DNA from: Edolisoma coerulescens
Taxonomy: Eukaryota; Chordata; Aves; Passeriformes; Campephagidae
Direction of reading: 5' to 3'
DNA length: 64,000 bases
Assembly: GCA_013397115.1 (NCBI GenBank)
Contig: VWZW01006282.1
Coordinates: forward strand, 94,741-158,740
Shown piece by piece: positions 33,511 through 47,800 of this stretch (the first letter of the stretch is position 1; the number at the start of each line of letters is the position of its first letter). The position numbers and the translations under genes were made by a program. The notes under the pieces were generated by a model. The model worked only from the letters and a program-made list of their open reading frames with translations. It made no database searches and had not been told where the DNA came from.

Positions 33511-33760
33511 AGTGAGCGCCCTGAGAGGAGGGGGGCGCGGGGTTCCCGCTGGGGTTCCCGCTGGGGTTCCCACCCGGCTCGGACCCGGCAGACGCCGCCA
33601 AAACCCGCTGGGAAGCTGCGGCTGCCGGAGCCCCGGAGCCGCTCGGGCCCCGCTGGAAGCGGCCCGGGATGTCGCTGCTCTCTGGCTTGTCCCAGAGCCT
33701 CGGGGCTGCAGCAGCGCCGGGAGGGCCGGCAGGGGCGGGGGGCTGTGGATTGAGGCTCCG
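33505..33760. promoter_or_regulatory. CpG island, distal block
   Basis: A second CpG-dense block upstream of ZBTB42, with G-rich runs at about 33719-33750 (GGGAGGG, GGGG, GGGGGG) that could form a G-quadruplex on the plus strand. On the plus strand a GGTAAGG donor-like motif follows near 33811, so a divergent plus-strand transcript starting in this island is possible but unproven. Confidence 0.6.
33539..33571. repeat. 12-bp tandem repeat, about 2.8 copies
   Basis: The unit GGGGTTCCCGCT is repeated from 33539, with the third copy diverging after nine bases. It lies inside the distal CpG block. Confidence 0.85.
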
Positions 33761-33779
33761 GGTCGAGGTGGATGTTGAG

Positions 33780-36700
33780 GTTTTTGAGGGATGAATGTGA
33801 GAGTGCTGGTGGGTAAGGCAGAGTGGAGGGGTAGCGGAGCACCGGGGGCACTTCAGAGCTCCCCAGCGAACGCCCTGCGTGGTGCCAGTTGGAGTCTCCA
33901 GACTGTGCTTTAGCCTCCAACAAGTACAGCAGGGAAACTCCTTTCCCTTTCCTTCCTCTAGGTTGCCTTGCCTAGATTGTAGTATCTGCAAAATAGCAAC
34001 TTTTTTTTTTTTAATCTATTTTTTCCACATTTTTCTACAATGGTGGCATTAGCACATTAAAACATCAGGTTTAATTTGGATTTAATTCAATTTAATTTGG
34101 ATCTCTGATATGTTATATTTAGGCTCTTTATCACACGAGCCAGGGTCTGCATCACCAACACCACTTTTCTCCCATGAACCTCAAATGTTTAACTCCATTT
34201 GCAGTGAATGCCAAGATATTTGGGTGGGTTTGAGCATTAATGATTGCATTGTCACAAAGCTCTTCTTAGAATAACAGTATTTGGTAATACTGTCAGCTGT
34301 AAGGTTCAAACTGGAAAACTCCAGCCCAGAATGTGGAGGTGCCCAGCTCCAGCGAAAGAGTTAAAGGTCCTGGGGTTAAATTTGTCACCGTTCAGTAAAG
34401 CTGAGAGCTTTATCTCTTTGTCCACCATGGCAGACAGGACTGGGGAGCTCTGTCCTTTAAAGACGGTGTCATCCTGCAGTCACAGCCTGCACAGTCTCTA
34501 CCAAAAGTGGAGCAATTTCTTCCCCAAAGTCCATGTGCAACCTCCCTGACGTTACTCTGTGGATTTGCTAACTTGTGGAGTTTTGTTGTCTTTGTACACT
34601 GGAAATGTTAGGCAGAATCTTGTACTCCTATGAATTAGGCTTCTTGGCAGAAATCCCTTCTTTTGTGTAATTAATAATTCATTTTACCCTCTCTCCTTTA
34701 ATAAATAAGTTGAGACAAAACAAGATTACAAAAAGAACCAGGGTTTTAATTCCTATTTGGGTGCTGTAAGCGTGGTATAATTGTCTACAATCTCACAGTG
34801 TCTTATTTTTAGGAAACCAATTACAATTTCACAGTAAGTCCGTGGTCATTATCGAGTTTGAAATGTCAGAAAATACAACAGCATTCCCATTTCCTCTAGG
34901 TATCCATTTGGCACATTGCTGGCTTGCTTTTTCAGGACTCAGAAATACTATACTCACCTTCACACCAAGGCAACGCTGGGTACAATACAGGTGTTGTACT
35001 GATTTAGCTACGGTGGTATAAAATACTGGTAGTACAACTCTCTAATGTAAACAAGCACAAAGTCATTACTGGAAGCAAGGCAACAGGAAGAACTGTCCCA
35101 GAAACTTTATTCTGAGAGCTCCTGCGTTTTTGACAGCCCTCGTGAGAGTACGACAGGGTGAGCAAACCATCTGCTTTCCTCTCCCTGGCCCCCGAGCCCT
35201 TCTCAGGCTGAGGGCTCCCCTCCCACCAAGCCCAGAGAAGGCTCCGTTTTCAGTCCTTCCTCAAGGGAGCAGAGCCAGGCAGAGCTGCTTGGCAAATACA
35301 GAACTTTGTGACTGGTGCCTGTGCTCGCAGGAGATCACAGCCACTGTGCCAACAAACATCAGGATGGCTGAATGTGGATGGGGACCGATGGAAGCTGTTG
35401 GGAGTGACCATGTCGGGCATCCTTGTGCAACCTTGTGCATTCCTGGGTCTGGCTAAAACCCTCCTGGGCTCCAACAAGCCTTTTGCTGCCTATGGAGCCT
35501 TCCAGAGTTGAGCAGAAAGCCCAGCTTTAGGGCAGAGAGAGAGTAAAAATCAGTGGTGCTGGCAGGGCTTCCACTTGCCAGGCAAGGCTAGCCCTACTCT
35601 TGGTTGTTTTTGCTGCCTGGACACCAGCCAAAGCCCACAGAAATTAGTAGAAAAACCCAACTGGATCAGGTCCATAAAGCCTGAGGACTTGCTTCCATTC
35701 TTACCCCTTTGATCCAACAAGAGTAGGTATTTACTGAGTGGGGCCTCTCTAGCCCTCTTTGTTGGCCAGATGCAGAAGCAGTAGCAACAGGTTTTTCATG
35801 CAATTTAATCATTTTCTCTCTCACTGCATTGGGCAGAAACCTCTTTGTGTTTGTTTCTACATGATTTCAGTGCTTTTATGTTCTTTTATTTTTTATAGGA
35901 CATCTTCTTTGTGATAGTCCAGTTGCATTTCAGAGGGAGAGTCAGGGCCTGAGACTGTCTAATACTTGCAGGATTGAAGCTATTTTAAGTGCATTGGTCA
36001 TAGTGAGGTTTATTTGCAGAAGTTCTTCCAAACTTTTTCAAAGGCTGTTTTATCCCTTGCAGACAGCAGCAAGCATTAGAAGGACTGAATGCTTCCTTCC
36101 CTCCTGTGAAACAGGGAGGAATTTAACCCCAAAAGATGCAGAGCTGATGGTGGTAAGACAAGGAGCTGCCCTTGGCATCCACGGAACTTCCCCAGTTAGC
36201 AATCTCCTCCAGCACTTACCCTGCAGCCAAATCCAAGGTCAGCATTTGGGGGGTTGCTCAGTTTGCAGTCGAGTCATAAAAGTGGGCACAACTTTCCCAA
36301 AGATCTTTTCAAGCATGTCATCCAAGACTCCAGAAAGCATTAACTTGCACTGCTGCCATTCCAGACATTAATCAGAGCATATATTGCAGACAGTCTCCTC
36401 AGCAGTGTGCTTATGTGAGTTGTATTTGTTTTATGGCTGTCCTGCTGATTTCTCCCTGATAGCGAGACCCTGCATGTGCTGCAGTGTTTGTGAGTATGTA
36501 TTGGAGCAGCCAGGGCCGTTGTCAAATCACCCTACCAAATGGAGAGGCTGGTGGCACTAAAGCTGCATGTATAAATTAGATATTGTTCTATTTGCCATAG
36601 GAGGGCTGTCAATAAGGCTGCATCAATCTAGGAACACGCATTAAAATCAAAAAGGACTCTGCAGAGGTACCACTGGCACAGGTCACATTCGACTCTGCAG

Positions 36701-39700
36701 TGAGAGCTTGCAACATCCCTGTCCGAGCCAGCCAGGCATTTAATATCACACTTGTACCTTGGCTCCCCTGTCAGCATCTGGGAGGCAGCTTTCACTCAGT
36801 TATTCATCTTCCATCGTTTCACTCAGCTTTCCTAACCCTTAACTTCTGGTTGGGTTTCTTTTTTTCACAGTCTGCTGTGTTCTGTTTTTCTAGAAATGGT
36901 AAATGAAGGTACCTCTTCAGCTTTTATAAATCCATTGCTTTTTCAGTAAAGAGAGCACGCTTCTTGCTTTGCAATGGTGAAGGAAATTTGCATGGCATTG
37001 ATAAGGCACACTCTTCTTTCAGAGGTTTTTTTTTCCTCATTCACCCTTGTTCATCACCCTGGCAGCTGTATTTTAACATTGCTTGAGTTTTCTTTGCCAG
37101 ATTAATTTTAAAATTCAAATACAATTAAGCATGTTCCTTCCTTTTTAGTATTTGTTTTATTTATTTATCAATGCCCAGGAAGGAACATGAGAACCCACAT
37201 TATAAAATAACAGGTGTATGGAAGTTCATAGCAGGATATGTAGAGAAGGACAGTGAAAGGCCATAAATACCAGTGGGCAGTAAGAGATAAAATTGGTGTC
37301 TGCTTTGGGACCAGACATAAAATTTATCAGACCCAGACAAAAGTCTTTAAATCAGAAGCTGCTGTATCCTCAATAAGGGTCCAGTGTAGAGTTACTAATT
37401 TCTTATTAAAGGAGAGAATTTAATTGGCGTTGCTCTATTTGTAAGCAAATAATGCACCGTGTTAACAATGCACTTTATTTTGGTAACTCCCAGAAGAGAT
37501 CTTAATACTGCAGAAGTGTTTTGCTAGATTAGGACTGGGAAATCTCAGGATGAAAATACTTGCTAAGCAAAAAATATAACCTAGAATAAAGGGCTTAGTA
37601 CTAGAGATGTTCTGATACAACTTTAGCAGCAGTTTCTCAGAAGACATTTCATCCCAGGACAAATCAATTTTACCTCCAACTACTGTCCTGACCTTTGTAA
37701 GGCAGAGATCTGGCATATTTATCCCACTATCTGCAAAAGGTCTCTTAAGCAGGATCCATTCCTCTCCTGGGACTTGTGGGGTTGGCTGAATGTGTTCTTA
37801 GAACAAGTGTTGGGTTCCTCATTAAATAAATCAGCAATCTCAGGACATAAAAGACTCTGTCTTTTCCCACATGTGTGGTATATAATATCAGTCTTCTCTT
37901 AACTTTTGCTTTTCCATGGGATTTCCAAATCAACCCAGCCTGAGTACAAACAAACAAGTATCCCAGATGCCTGTTAAAATAAGAAAATCCCAAACACCTC
38001 ACTTTTCTCCATTGCCCATACTAAAACCTCCCTGTGTTACACAGTTCAGACTGTCATTGCAATGGTATCTGTTGGTGGCCTTGGTGATACCCACTCCTGC
38101 CCTCTTGAATGCATCCCCACAGCTGCACCAATGACCTCTACCATTCCTTTGTCCTTTTATCAGGTACTGAACCAAAACCAGGCTCCCTGTTCCCACCTCC
38201 AAGACCCTCTGTAACTTGGAGTGCTCACACTGGCATCATCTTCTAACCCTATTCCTTACCCTCCTAGGATGTTTTCTTCTTCCCTCACCCTTGTACCCTT
38301 TTTGTGCTGTTGTATTGGCCCCTTCAGCACAGGCATCTGTCTTGCTCTTTGCTGTGCCTCAGCCTTGCCTTGATGTTGCTCATAATTTAGTCAGATGAGC
38401 TGGGATGAAGATTTTGGTGACACTGGATAGGAAGGATTTGGGGGTAAGTCAGGAGCTCTGTGCAGAGAGAAGCTGAGCTCAGTGTGCTGTCTCTGCTTGA
38501 CTCCTCTGGGAGCCTGAATTCCAAACCCGTGCCTCTGAGAGCAGTCCAGCCCCAGGTATGGACAGAGAAATGGGAGGCTGGGAATGAGGAGAGCAAGACA
38601 GACCATTTTTCTAGTCAAAATGAGCTGCTTTTGTCTGAGGGTTGTACAGTAGCCATCACACTGGTTGCTCCACTTCCCTCTGATGTATACCAGGTGGAGG
38701 GGAAGTCCAGAGAATGTCATGTAAGAAATGCAAATAAAAATGTCTTTCTAGACTTCCTTCTCTTACATACTGTCTGCCAGAACATTCGCTCCCCTCTTTT
38801 ACTGTTTTGCCTATGGATGTATTATATGCTTTTATGTTGCTCTTCTGGTAAAAGAAGAATTACTTGCTGTGAGTTTACATAACTTGCCTTTTACTGCTCT
38901 GGAAATGAATGTGGGACTTCAGTCTTAATTAGACTTTCAGCGTAAGTCCTGTTTTAATGAATCACTGAAAGATGTGAATAACATTAAGTTTCAGAGTGTG
39001 GCTGCAGAGTTGGATACCTGAAGCTGGTCACCCGGCTGGGTCTGTGGGAAGACGAGCACTCAGTACCGAGCTGAAGTGCAGCGAGGGGGAACGGACTCCC
39101 TGAAACCTGAGTAGGTTTTGAATTTAGCTGCAGGTAGACCCCTGCCTGTGGAAGAGTTTTGATTTCAGAGCCCGTACTTGTGTCCTTAACACTTTGCTCC
39201 TGCATCACGGCTTCACAACAAAGCAACAGACTTCACTGCATCAGGAAGTTCAGGCTGCAGTCTGAGATCCAGGGTATCAAGTTACAGAGTTCCTCTTAGA
39301 ACACAGAGACCAGCCTGAGCTCCACCTGCACCCGGGGAGGAGAAGCATTTCGGTAGTTTGCTCTTGGAAATAAAGTGGGATGGTAGAGATGTCAGAAAAT
39401 GTACAAAGCCTTGGGGAAAAAAATACCAGCTCATTAAGATGTACTCCAGATGCTTTTGCCAAGTGTCAGTCTCATCTGGTGAACCTGGTGACACTTGCTA
39501 AAGAGCAAAAGACACTCACAACCACACTTAACCTGGAGGCCAGCCCAAAACAGTTAATAAGTGAAAGGAACAACCCGGAATGGTGATCACCTGCTGGGGA
39601 CCTGCGGGTGTCGCTGGTAGGATGTCACCTGGTCACAGCAGGATGGGATAAATGGAGCACTGTCGTGGAAATGGTGCTGGTCACCGTTTGGTAGACAAAG

Positions 39701-41738
39701 GGGTTTTGTCAAAGCTGGCACAATGATGAAATGTGCCTTTGCAGAAGAAGGGGCTAAGTTAAAAGTAAAACTAAATGGACTGGGAGAGTTGCAGAAGAAG
39801 TAGCAGTGGGCCAAAACCCTGGGGTTTTTACATCTCCCATTTTTGTCTGACCTTCGTGACCCAGACTTGATGATGTGCCTAGAGGGTCCATTGGGCTGGG
39901 GTGACTGTAGGACCCAAGGTTTTTGTAGCCAGCAGTGTACATGGTGTGATGTGCTGCTGCTCATGCCTCCCTTTAATTCCATAGCCCAAAAGGCTAAGTA
40001 CTTATTTTCAGCCAAGTGAAGTAGAGATAGCCTCCAGCTCTAGTGCAGAGCAATGTTCAAACTACACCTTTGTAACTGGGATACTCTCAGGCTCTCTGCT
40101 GCATCTTAGGGATGAATATGGGAGAGGATTTGTGACTACATGCATTTAGACCAGACTCTTAAGAAGGCACGGATAGAAAAGGAAAGCAGAAGTCCTTTTA
40201 AGACCAGTTCTAACAAAAATTTAGTTAAAGAGGAATTTTTTTTTTGGTTGGTTATTGGGAGTTACCTGAATTCCCCCAGCTCTTCCAGCACTGCATTTGA
40301 TATGGAGTCAATACTGAGAAGATAGGCTCTGATGCAGAAGCTGAAATCCAAACAATCTCTCTCTCCTAACTTGGAGATCAGATTACCCATTTGATTCATG
40401 TATACAGGTAAGGTGGGCAAAAGTAGCAAAATTTATATAGAACAGAGATGGGAAAGAAAGGAATTGCAAGGTAAATGATGTTTGGAATCATAGGGAACTC
40501 TGGGGAAATAGGTAAACACCAAGGAACGGTGAAAGGATAAAAATGGTGAAAAAAGTACATTTTATTTACTGGAAAAACAAGATGCGTAAAGGCTAAATCC
40601 CACAATCTTTTACTCATGCAGGGATTCCTGTTGACTTAAATATGTGTGTAAAAGTATTTCTCTGGGTAAAGGATTTGTTGGACTGCATCCAAAACTGGGT
40701 TAAGGTTGATGTTTTCACAGAGGCGGCAGCCTTTCGTATGCCAGCCTGGCTAGTAAATGACAATCATGGGACACGTCTTACAGGACACACCAAACAAATG
40801 AACAAACAAACAAACAAAAAAGCAACCTCTGCTGAAGTGCGTGGGAGGTTTGGGGTGGCGGGGGGCTGGCAGGAAGGTGACTCAGTGACCTGGGAGGAAG
40901 GGTCGGGGTGTCGGCTCCGTGCCGCAGCCGAGCACGGACCCTCGGCCGGAGGACACGGCTGCCAGCACAAACTCACACGAGTTGTTCTGGCGCCTGGCCT
41001 AGAACAACACGGGGCTGTTTTTTCCCTTTTGTGCTCAACTCTGCTGCACTGGGACAATGTGAGATTTTTAATTTTATACACAGAAGGAAGAAAGAATTCA
41101 ACCTTTTCCTTTTTTTTTCACTTTTCTGTTTCTCCACTGTACTTATCTTTATGTGTGGCGGTGTTACAAGGCCAGGTCAGCAAATACTTTATTCCAGTGA
41201 CAAGTTTTTGTGCAAAGGTCACAAGGGGCGGCCGTGAGTGATCAGGGCACTTGTAATAGTCACAGACAGATGTACTGCTCCCACCTTTGGGTTCTTCTGT
41301 GGGCTGCCAGGTCCAGCTGATGCAGAAAGAGGGAGAGAAGGAGTAGAGCAGTGGAAGGGAGGAGTTTGGTGCTCAAAGCCTGACAGACAAATGAGATAAA
41401 AAGTCCTGTCTCCCCTGTGCCCTGCTCTTGGCACCAGTGACTCAGGGAGCCACGTTGCAAACCTTACACTTGTCCAGGTGTGCCTCGATGGAGATGCAGA
41501 ACTCTGGCCAGCCACAATTCTTCCCACATCTTCAGCAGAGCCATCAGAGTGAGCCTGCAGGTACCTGCCCAGCAGCACCAGGAAGGGCTCCACTCTGCCA
41601 ACGTGAGCCCAGTCTGAGGAAGAGCTGCTCATCACCCTTATCCTCCTCCAGGACTTTGCAGAAGGTGCCATGAACATGCACAGCCCCGGTCTCATTGAGG
41701 CTTAACTCTAGGCAGGTGCTCCCTGGATCAGGACCTAA
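33780..41738. other. Unrecognised non-coding stretch upstream of ZBTB42
   Basis: About 8 kb of mostly AT-rich DNA with no recognised exon, RNA gene or young transposon. A short AT duplication (TTTAATTTGGAT) occurs at about 34070-34102. Open frames of up to 199 codons (40642-41241) have no recognisable domain and are treated as chance. Confidence 0.45.
40791..40820. repeat. (CAAA)n microsatellite
   Basis: A short tetranucleotide run, CAAACAAATGAACAAACAAA and onward, with one interruption. Confidence 0.85.
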
Positions 41739-41882
41739 ATGGTTAATTTTCAAGTGGCTTCTTAGAGCAGATATTCCCATGTGTATCCCCTCCTTCCTTC
41801 TTCTGACACATTTCCTACACAAACAGCAGATTGCATTGCTGCTGTCCTTTTGATCTGCAGGAGGGGGAGGAAAATCCCACAC
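41739..41882 (-). pseudogene. BED-type zinc-finger-like relic (possible hAT transposase N-terminus)
   Basis: On the minus strand an open frame reads VWDF..., then a short linker and DSSNAICCLCRKC, then GIHMGISALRSHLKINH. This fits the BED finger layout: an aromatic start (W at position 2), C-x2-C (residues 19 and 22 of the segment) and H-x4-H (43 and 48) preceded by the typical S/TxxLxxHL pattern. BED fingers occur at the N-terminus of hAT transposases and in domesticated ZBED genes. The frame stays open to 41544 but no transposase core follows, and no clear ATG begins it. It could be a fossil, an exapted exon or, less likely, chance. Confidence 0.45.
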
Positions 41883-44800
41883 AAATGATATTAGTTCTCT
41901 TTTCAGGCAGGCTGGTGACAGTGGGTACGGGCATGTGCCTCCCTCCCACCTTCCCCTGCCCAGATGCCTTTTCTGGGACTTTCTTCTTTAGCCCCTGCCC
42001 ACTTCTGGAGCTGCTTTTAAGGTTGCTTACCTTAAAGTCTGGAAAGGAAGAGGAGGTAAGGTTGGGCAAATTGTGGAAAAATTATGGCTGCAAAACACTG
42101 CTGTCTGTCTAAACACATCCAGAGGCCAGGGTACCGTCTGCTCCATCTGCTGCCACGCTGCTGGCTCTCATGCCTGGCACTTGGGTACCTGCACTCCTTG
42201 TGGGCACTGATGAATTAAGCCACACTGCCTGGGTGAGGCTTAAGTTCTTACCAGACAGGAGACTGCCTCTGAGCTTGTGTCTAGATCATTCCCAGTCCCA
42301 AACTTGCTGTCCAGACTAGTGGACATGGCCACATAGTCTCAGGGTGGTTGCAGAGGGACAGCTCTTGCATCCTCGGTGAGAGGTGACTCAGGGTGGGGTG
42401 GCAGGAGACCGCAGGATCAGATCATTATGGGGAGATCAGGCCTTCCCTCTTTCTTCCAGGCTAAGAACCAGGAACAGCGGATAAACTCGGCAAGATTGTG
42501 GGTTCAGGATGAATTAAAGGAGGTGATTCCCTATGGGATTGTAGTTACGGTGTGCAGCTCCTTGATACAGCACCTTCTTGACACCCTGTCAAGACTGCAC
42601 GGGTTTGGAGGACCATGAGAAAATTTCGTGGTCAATGAATTCACCAAAAGGTTTTAAACACAGTGCACAGATTTGGGCTGATAAAGCCACACAGTGATGA
42701 CAGCATGAAGAATATTCTGGGGAAGCATCACTGATTGCTTACCCCATTCTTACATGCATCTCACCACATCACTGCTGTTCTTTTTTGGAGAGAAGACGCT
42801 AGACTTGATGTACCTCTGGTCTGTCCCAGGATGGCCTTTTTATATTATTATCCTGAGACAGAGAAGGAAGCTTGCTGTTGCTCTGCCAAGGGAGGCAGCT
42901 GCAGAAGCCCTCTAGATGTGTGATGGAGATGATGGAGTAAAGGTGTGGTGGCTACTAATTTTTCCAGCATCACTAACCTGTGACTTGATTGGGGTGAAAA
43001 AGACAAACAGTTCAGTTGAGCTCTTTCCTACAAAGACCAGGCATCGCTGGTCAGGAAGAGACTTTGGGATGGCTGGGGATTTAACACTGCCAGTGTCACG
43101 GGCCTTGCCACAGCAGCCATGTGGATGCAGTGACAAAGGGTAGGATTCACATGTGAAGTAGCCTAACACTGAGCTGGCTGCTGCTGAGACATCTAAATGT
43201 AGCCAGCGGAGTTTCGAAAATTGGATCTTTTTCTTGATTTAATTTTGTCTTTTTTCCCTGCTTTAGCAGCATCCTCATTTCTAACCCCCAGCAGTGGGCT
43301 TATAGCATCAGTGCTCTCTCCCATTGTCTTTGGAGGCTTCCATGACAAACACCTGATTATTATGAGGATGATGTTTCTTGAGGCAGGGGATGGGAAGGCT
43401 CAAACGTGACACTGTGACCAGCCAAGGCAGCAAGGCAGGGAGTGACTGATTGAAATGCTCTAAATAACAAATTCTTTTAAACCAAAACCAATTCCAAAGA
43501 GACTCAGCATATTTGCAGATGTTATTCATATAGAAGGAGAATCAAATATCATCAAATAACCCACTAAGCCTGACTTGCTCACTGGCTTAGATAGGATACG
43601 CTAAGCTTTGCATGTTATTTTATTCAATTTCTTGAGCCTGTAACCAGAACCAGGCAGTTTGCAGCAGCCAGCCCGCATGTTCAATTCAGCTCCTTCTTCT
43701 GTAGCTAAATTTATTAAAATTGCCCAAGAGTGTGCACTGAAGCCATCTCCATGTGGCTGTTCACCAGCATTTCTGCAAAGACATCAAGTACACGAGGATC
43801 CTGGGAGGGCTGTGTGTATGGGGGAGGGTGTGTGCAGCGATGCAGGCTGGCCCGGGCACTGCCAGCACCTCTGCTTTCCCAGAACATCTGGGAAAGTGTC
43901 AGAACATCTGCCCCTGGCACAGGCCACTGGCATCAAGCAGTGCTGCTCTTGCAATTGCTCTCACAGCAACAGGCAGCAGCAGGGAGAGGGAAGAACAGAC
44001 TCGTTACACTCCTTCAAGGAAAAGTTTGGGTTGCTTTTCATTCATGGTGTTTCACAAGCAGCAGGTTTTACAGTTGCATTTGGGATGTTTCCTAGATGGT
44101 GATTTACTGATACCTTTGGATTTCACAAAGGTCTGGTGTTTAGTGCTTCACCCTGTCTCCAGGGGAAAAAAAAACCTGCCCAGTTCTTCGTTTTCCCCAT
44201 TTACATTTTTTCATTATTCTTCCATTGCAACCCATCAAGTGAGCTCTCATTTCCAAAAGTACGGGGGCAGAAAAGCTACAGTTTGCTGCACTTTCATTTC
44301 CCTGTAACTTTGTTGAAGTTCATGAAATGATGAGAAATTAGAGACTGAAAAGAAAAAGCAGCCAGGAAAATGGGGACAAGTGAATCCCTCCCTCTTGTCA
44401 CCCTGGCATCACCCCAACATCTCTCATTTCATTTTGTTCAGCAATAACAATATTAGGAAACAGAATTTTTTATCAAGTTATTAAGTGTGCTTTGTGAATA
44501 CTCAAAAAAGTAATGGGTCTTTTTTGGTTTATTACCGTAAGTATTGGGCTTGATTGCTCATTACTTGGAAATAGAAAAATTAAAAATAAAATCTTTGGAG
44601 AAAAGCAGGTTATGGTAGGCACAGTCCCAGCCACCAGGAGCTCAGACTGAATATGGGAGACAGGGACTCCCCCACAAGCATCGGAACAATGAGGTCTCCA
44701 TGGACCATAAGGGTACACTTGCTCTTAGACATTATTCTGTCCATCAGACCATGCAGTCTCTACAACATCAGTAAAAGCTGAAAGCAATTTCTTTGTCTGT

Positions 44801-47800
44801 GCCTTTCCCGAAGTTGCCAGCATCCCTCGGTCCCACTCAGCACCTGGCCCATTGCATGGTACTAGCTCTCCTTCCCCAATGCTTTTACAGGTCATCCCAG
44901 GAGTGTTACCAGAGCTCAGGGCTTAGGTGGTTGCCCTTCACATCAGGAGACTGTATGATGCATTTCAGCACTTAAAAAGATAAATTTATCAGTTTCATTG
45001 CCTCGTCTGTAACATATATTTATGAATAGTGTGTCCATATGATTTCTACCACAAAATTTCTAACCCTGTGGCAGCCCTTAGTAGCCTTAGATGCAAGCAA
45101 GAATCAAATTCTTTCCCTTTAGCATCAAATTGTTCGTTATTGTGTGATTTATTCAAAGGCTGCAGCGTGGAAGGTAAGAAATGCCCGTTGTTGCCAATAA
45201 TATAATCACATGTGGGGCTTAATCCTGTAAACATGCACAAGGAAAGTTACATATCTAAGTCTTTGGTGCAAGCAGCCATTTGAATAAACTCCTCAGCCTG
45301 AACATGCATCTGTACAGTATTTAACATGTAGGGTTTGAGCCAGCCTGGGGTCTTTGTGCTAAATATATAATAATTATTATAATGAGGGTATTAATGATTT
45401 GTTTGTGTGCTGTTCTTACATCTAGTGCCAAATATTATACAGAATGTGAATCTGGGAAGAATTTAGCCCTTCACATTTTATATCTGTAATAATCCATGAC
45501 TGAATTGCTGGATTCCATCTCATTTGTATATGCCATATTTTTTTCCAGAACATCTGTTTAAACCCACACTGGATAGCTGCCAGATTAGTGGAAAGGATAT
45601 GGTATAAAGAAGACTTTTGTTTCCTCAGAGCAAGGAGAAAAAATAAGTTACAAGTTGGTGCATATTGCCGAGAAGAAGCAACTTTTTCTCTCCAGAAGCA
45701 GATGTCCTGTAGTGTTTGAAAATGAAATGTTTTTGTGTCTTGCAGGCAAAGGTTCTGTGCTTCAACAATATTGATTGTCAGTTAGTGCAGGCTGTCAGCC
45801 TGCCGTGGTTAACCTACCAGTTGTTGGAGAGACAATCACGAGCAATTAAGAATCACATTTCGCAGTTTCAAATGCATCCATATTGCCACTTTATTCAAAA
45901 TCTTTTTTTTTTTTCATGTTGGAAAGTACATTGGTGAGAGAGAGAGAAGGAGTTTTCTTTTTTCCTCCTGCCAACCATATTTTCATTGCTGGCCAAATTA
46001 AGAGAGATATATAATGCTCATAAAGTTGCTGCAGTTTCTTGATTAAAATCTTACATCCAGCACTCCTTTCAACATCAATCTATATTAATAAGGAGGGAGC
46101 ACATTGCATTGCATGTCTCCATGTTGTGCCTTAGACACAAAGCACCAGGGAAGCATCAGGGAAAGATTCAGCTGCAGAACAAGCAGTAGCACAAAGAGAA
46201 AAGGACTGTTCTTCATGAGGACGGACCTTTGTGATTTGAAACAGGAAAATGGATAGGAGGATTAAAACCAAGAAGAGCCAAGGGCTTAGCAGCTGAAATT
46301 ACAGCAGTGCTGGCTATGCAGCAGTTACGGGAATGGCTGATAGAGTCAAGGTAGCAAAGTGCTGAAATCAGCCTAATACACCGAGAAAAACAGCCCACAT
46401 GAGATGAAACATGGAGTACTACACATTCCCAAAATCAGCAGTGCCTGGAAAGCCTGTGGCTCTTGTCACCCCTCTGCCAAGCATCCTTCAAGGCTTTGGT
46501 AGCTGGTGGCTTTTTAAAGAGAAATATCAGAGACACTGGGTCTGGGCACTCTCTTACCATAACTCCATGTGTCACAAAGCCTGTGCCAGGCGCTATGCAC
46601 ATTATGTTGTGACAAACTGTGCATACTGTCACCTTGGTTGGTGGTTTCAGTCCAAACACCTGGGAGCCATCTCAACATCATAAACCAGCGTGACTTAGAA
46701 GGACTTTAGGCAAAGACAAATCCTGCCTCCTTTTCCAGAACTTTTCCATACAAAACCATTTCCTAAAAGCAGCAAAATTCCATCAGTTCTTCCAAGACAG
46801 CACACCACTCGCAGCCTCAAAAGAGATTTCCAACCATCAGATGACTCCCACCATGGGATTTCTCTGTGCCCCAAGCCTCAGAAGCCCTTCCTATGCCTCT
46901 GTAACCTGCCTCTCATGAAATCCATGTGTTGTCTGGGTCCATAGTGCTCAGGGGAATGGGACTGGGAGTAGCACTTGCAGGTTTTGTTGGTGAGAGTATG
47001 CCCCTTGCAGACACATGAGGTTCTGCCTTATACACAGGGAGGGCAAGGAAATGTCAGGTCCTAAGCAAACCCGTACACATCGTTCAGAGATTGTCAAGAG
47101 CAGCCAGTAGAAAATGTCAGCACACGCTTCATAGTTCAGAGGATCAGAAAAACAAGTTGGTTGTGAGCCTGTCCATGGGAAGGGTTTTTTCCCACCTTGC
47201 CTTCCCTTCCACCAGCGCTACAAAACCCCCCCCAAACACAGAGCAGCATCGAAACAATGGACTTGAGCTGAGTCCTACAGAGCTGCTGTGGCACTGGAGC
47301 ACTGATGGATCAATCCAGTGAAATCTTCATGATTTAGGATCTCAGCAGAAGTATTTCAGAAAGGGTGGGCAATTTGGGTCAGCAGTACTGCAAATGAAAG
47401 ATGCTCAAACTGGGGAATCAAAAGAAAAAAGGGAAATTATGCAGCTGAATAATATTGAGAAATCATCTCCTACGTGCAAATGTACACAGGTTCTGATACC
47501 AAGGCTGATATGAGTATAAAAGTGAAGAGTTTCATCTTTAGTAAGACTTTGTCAATTCAAAACTTAGATTAAAGGGATTTCTGTGCAGTAGCTCTCTGAC
47601 CATCTTCACCTCTTCTCTGTACAAAACACTAGTTTGTGGTTTCACAATCACATTTTCCTATTTTTAAAATATGTTTTCTCTGCTGTCTTGCTCTGTGAGA
47701 AAGACATTGAAACTGCAAGAGAAACTGTCTCAACAGAGGAAACTGAAATGGTTTTGTGTATGACATGTGAACAAGGGAACAAAGTAAACACTGACAAAAA

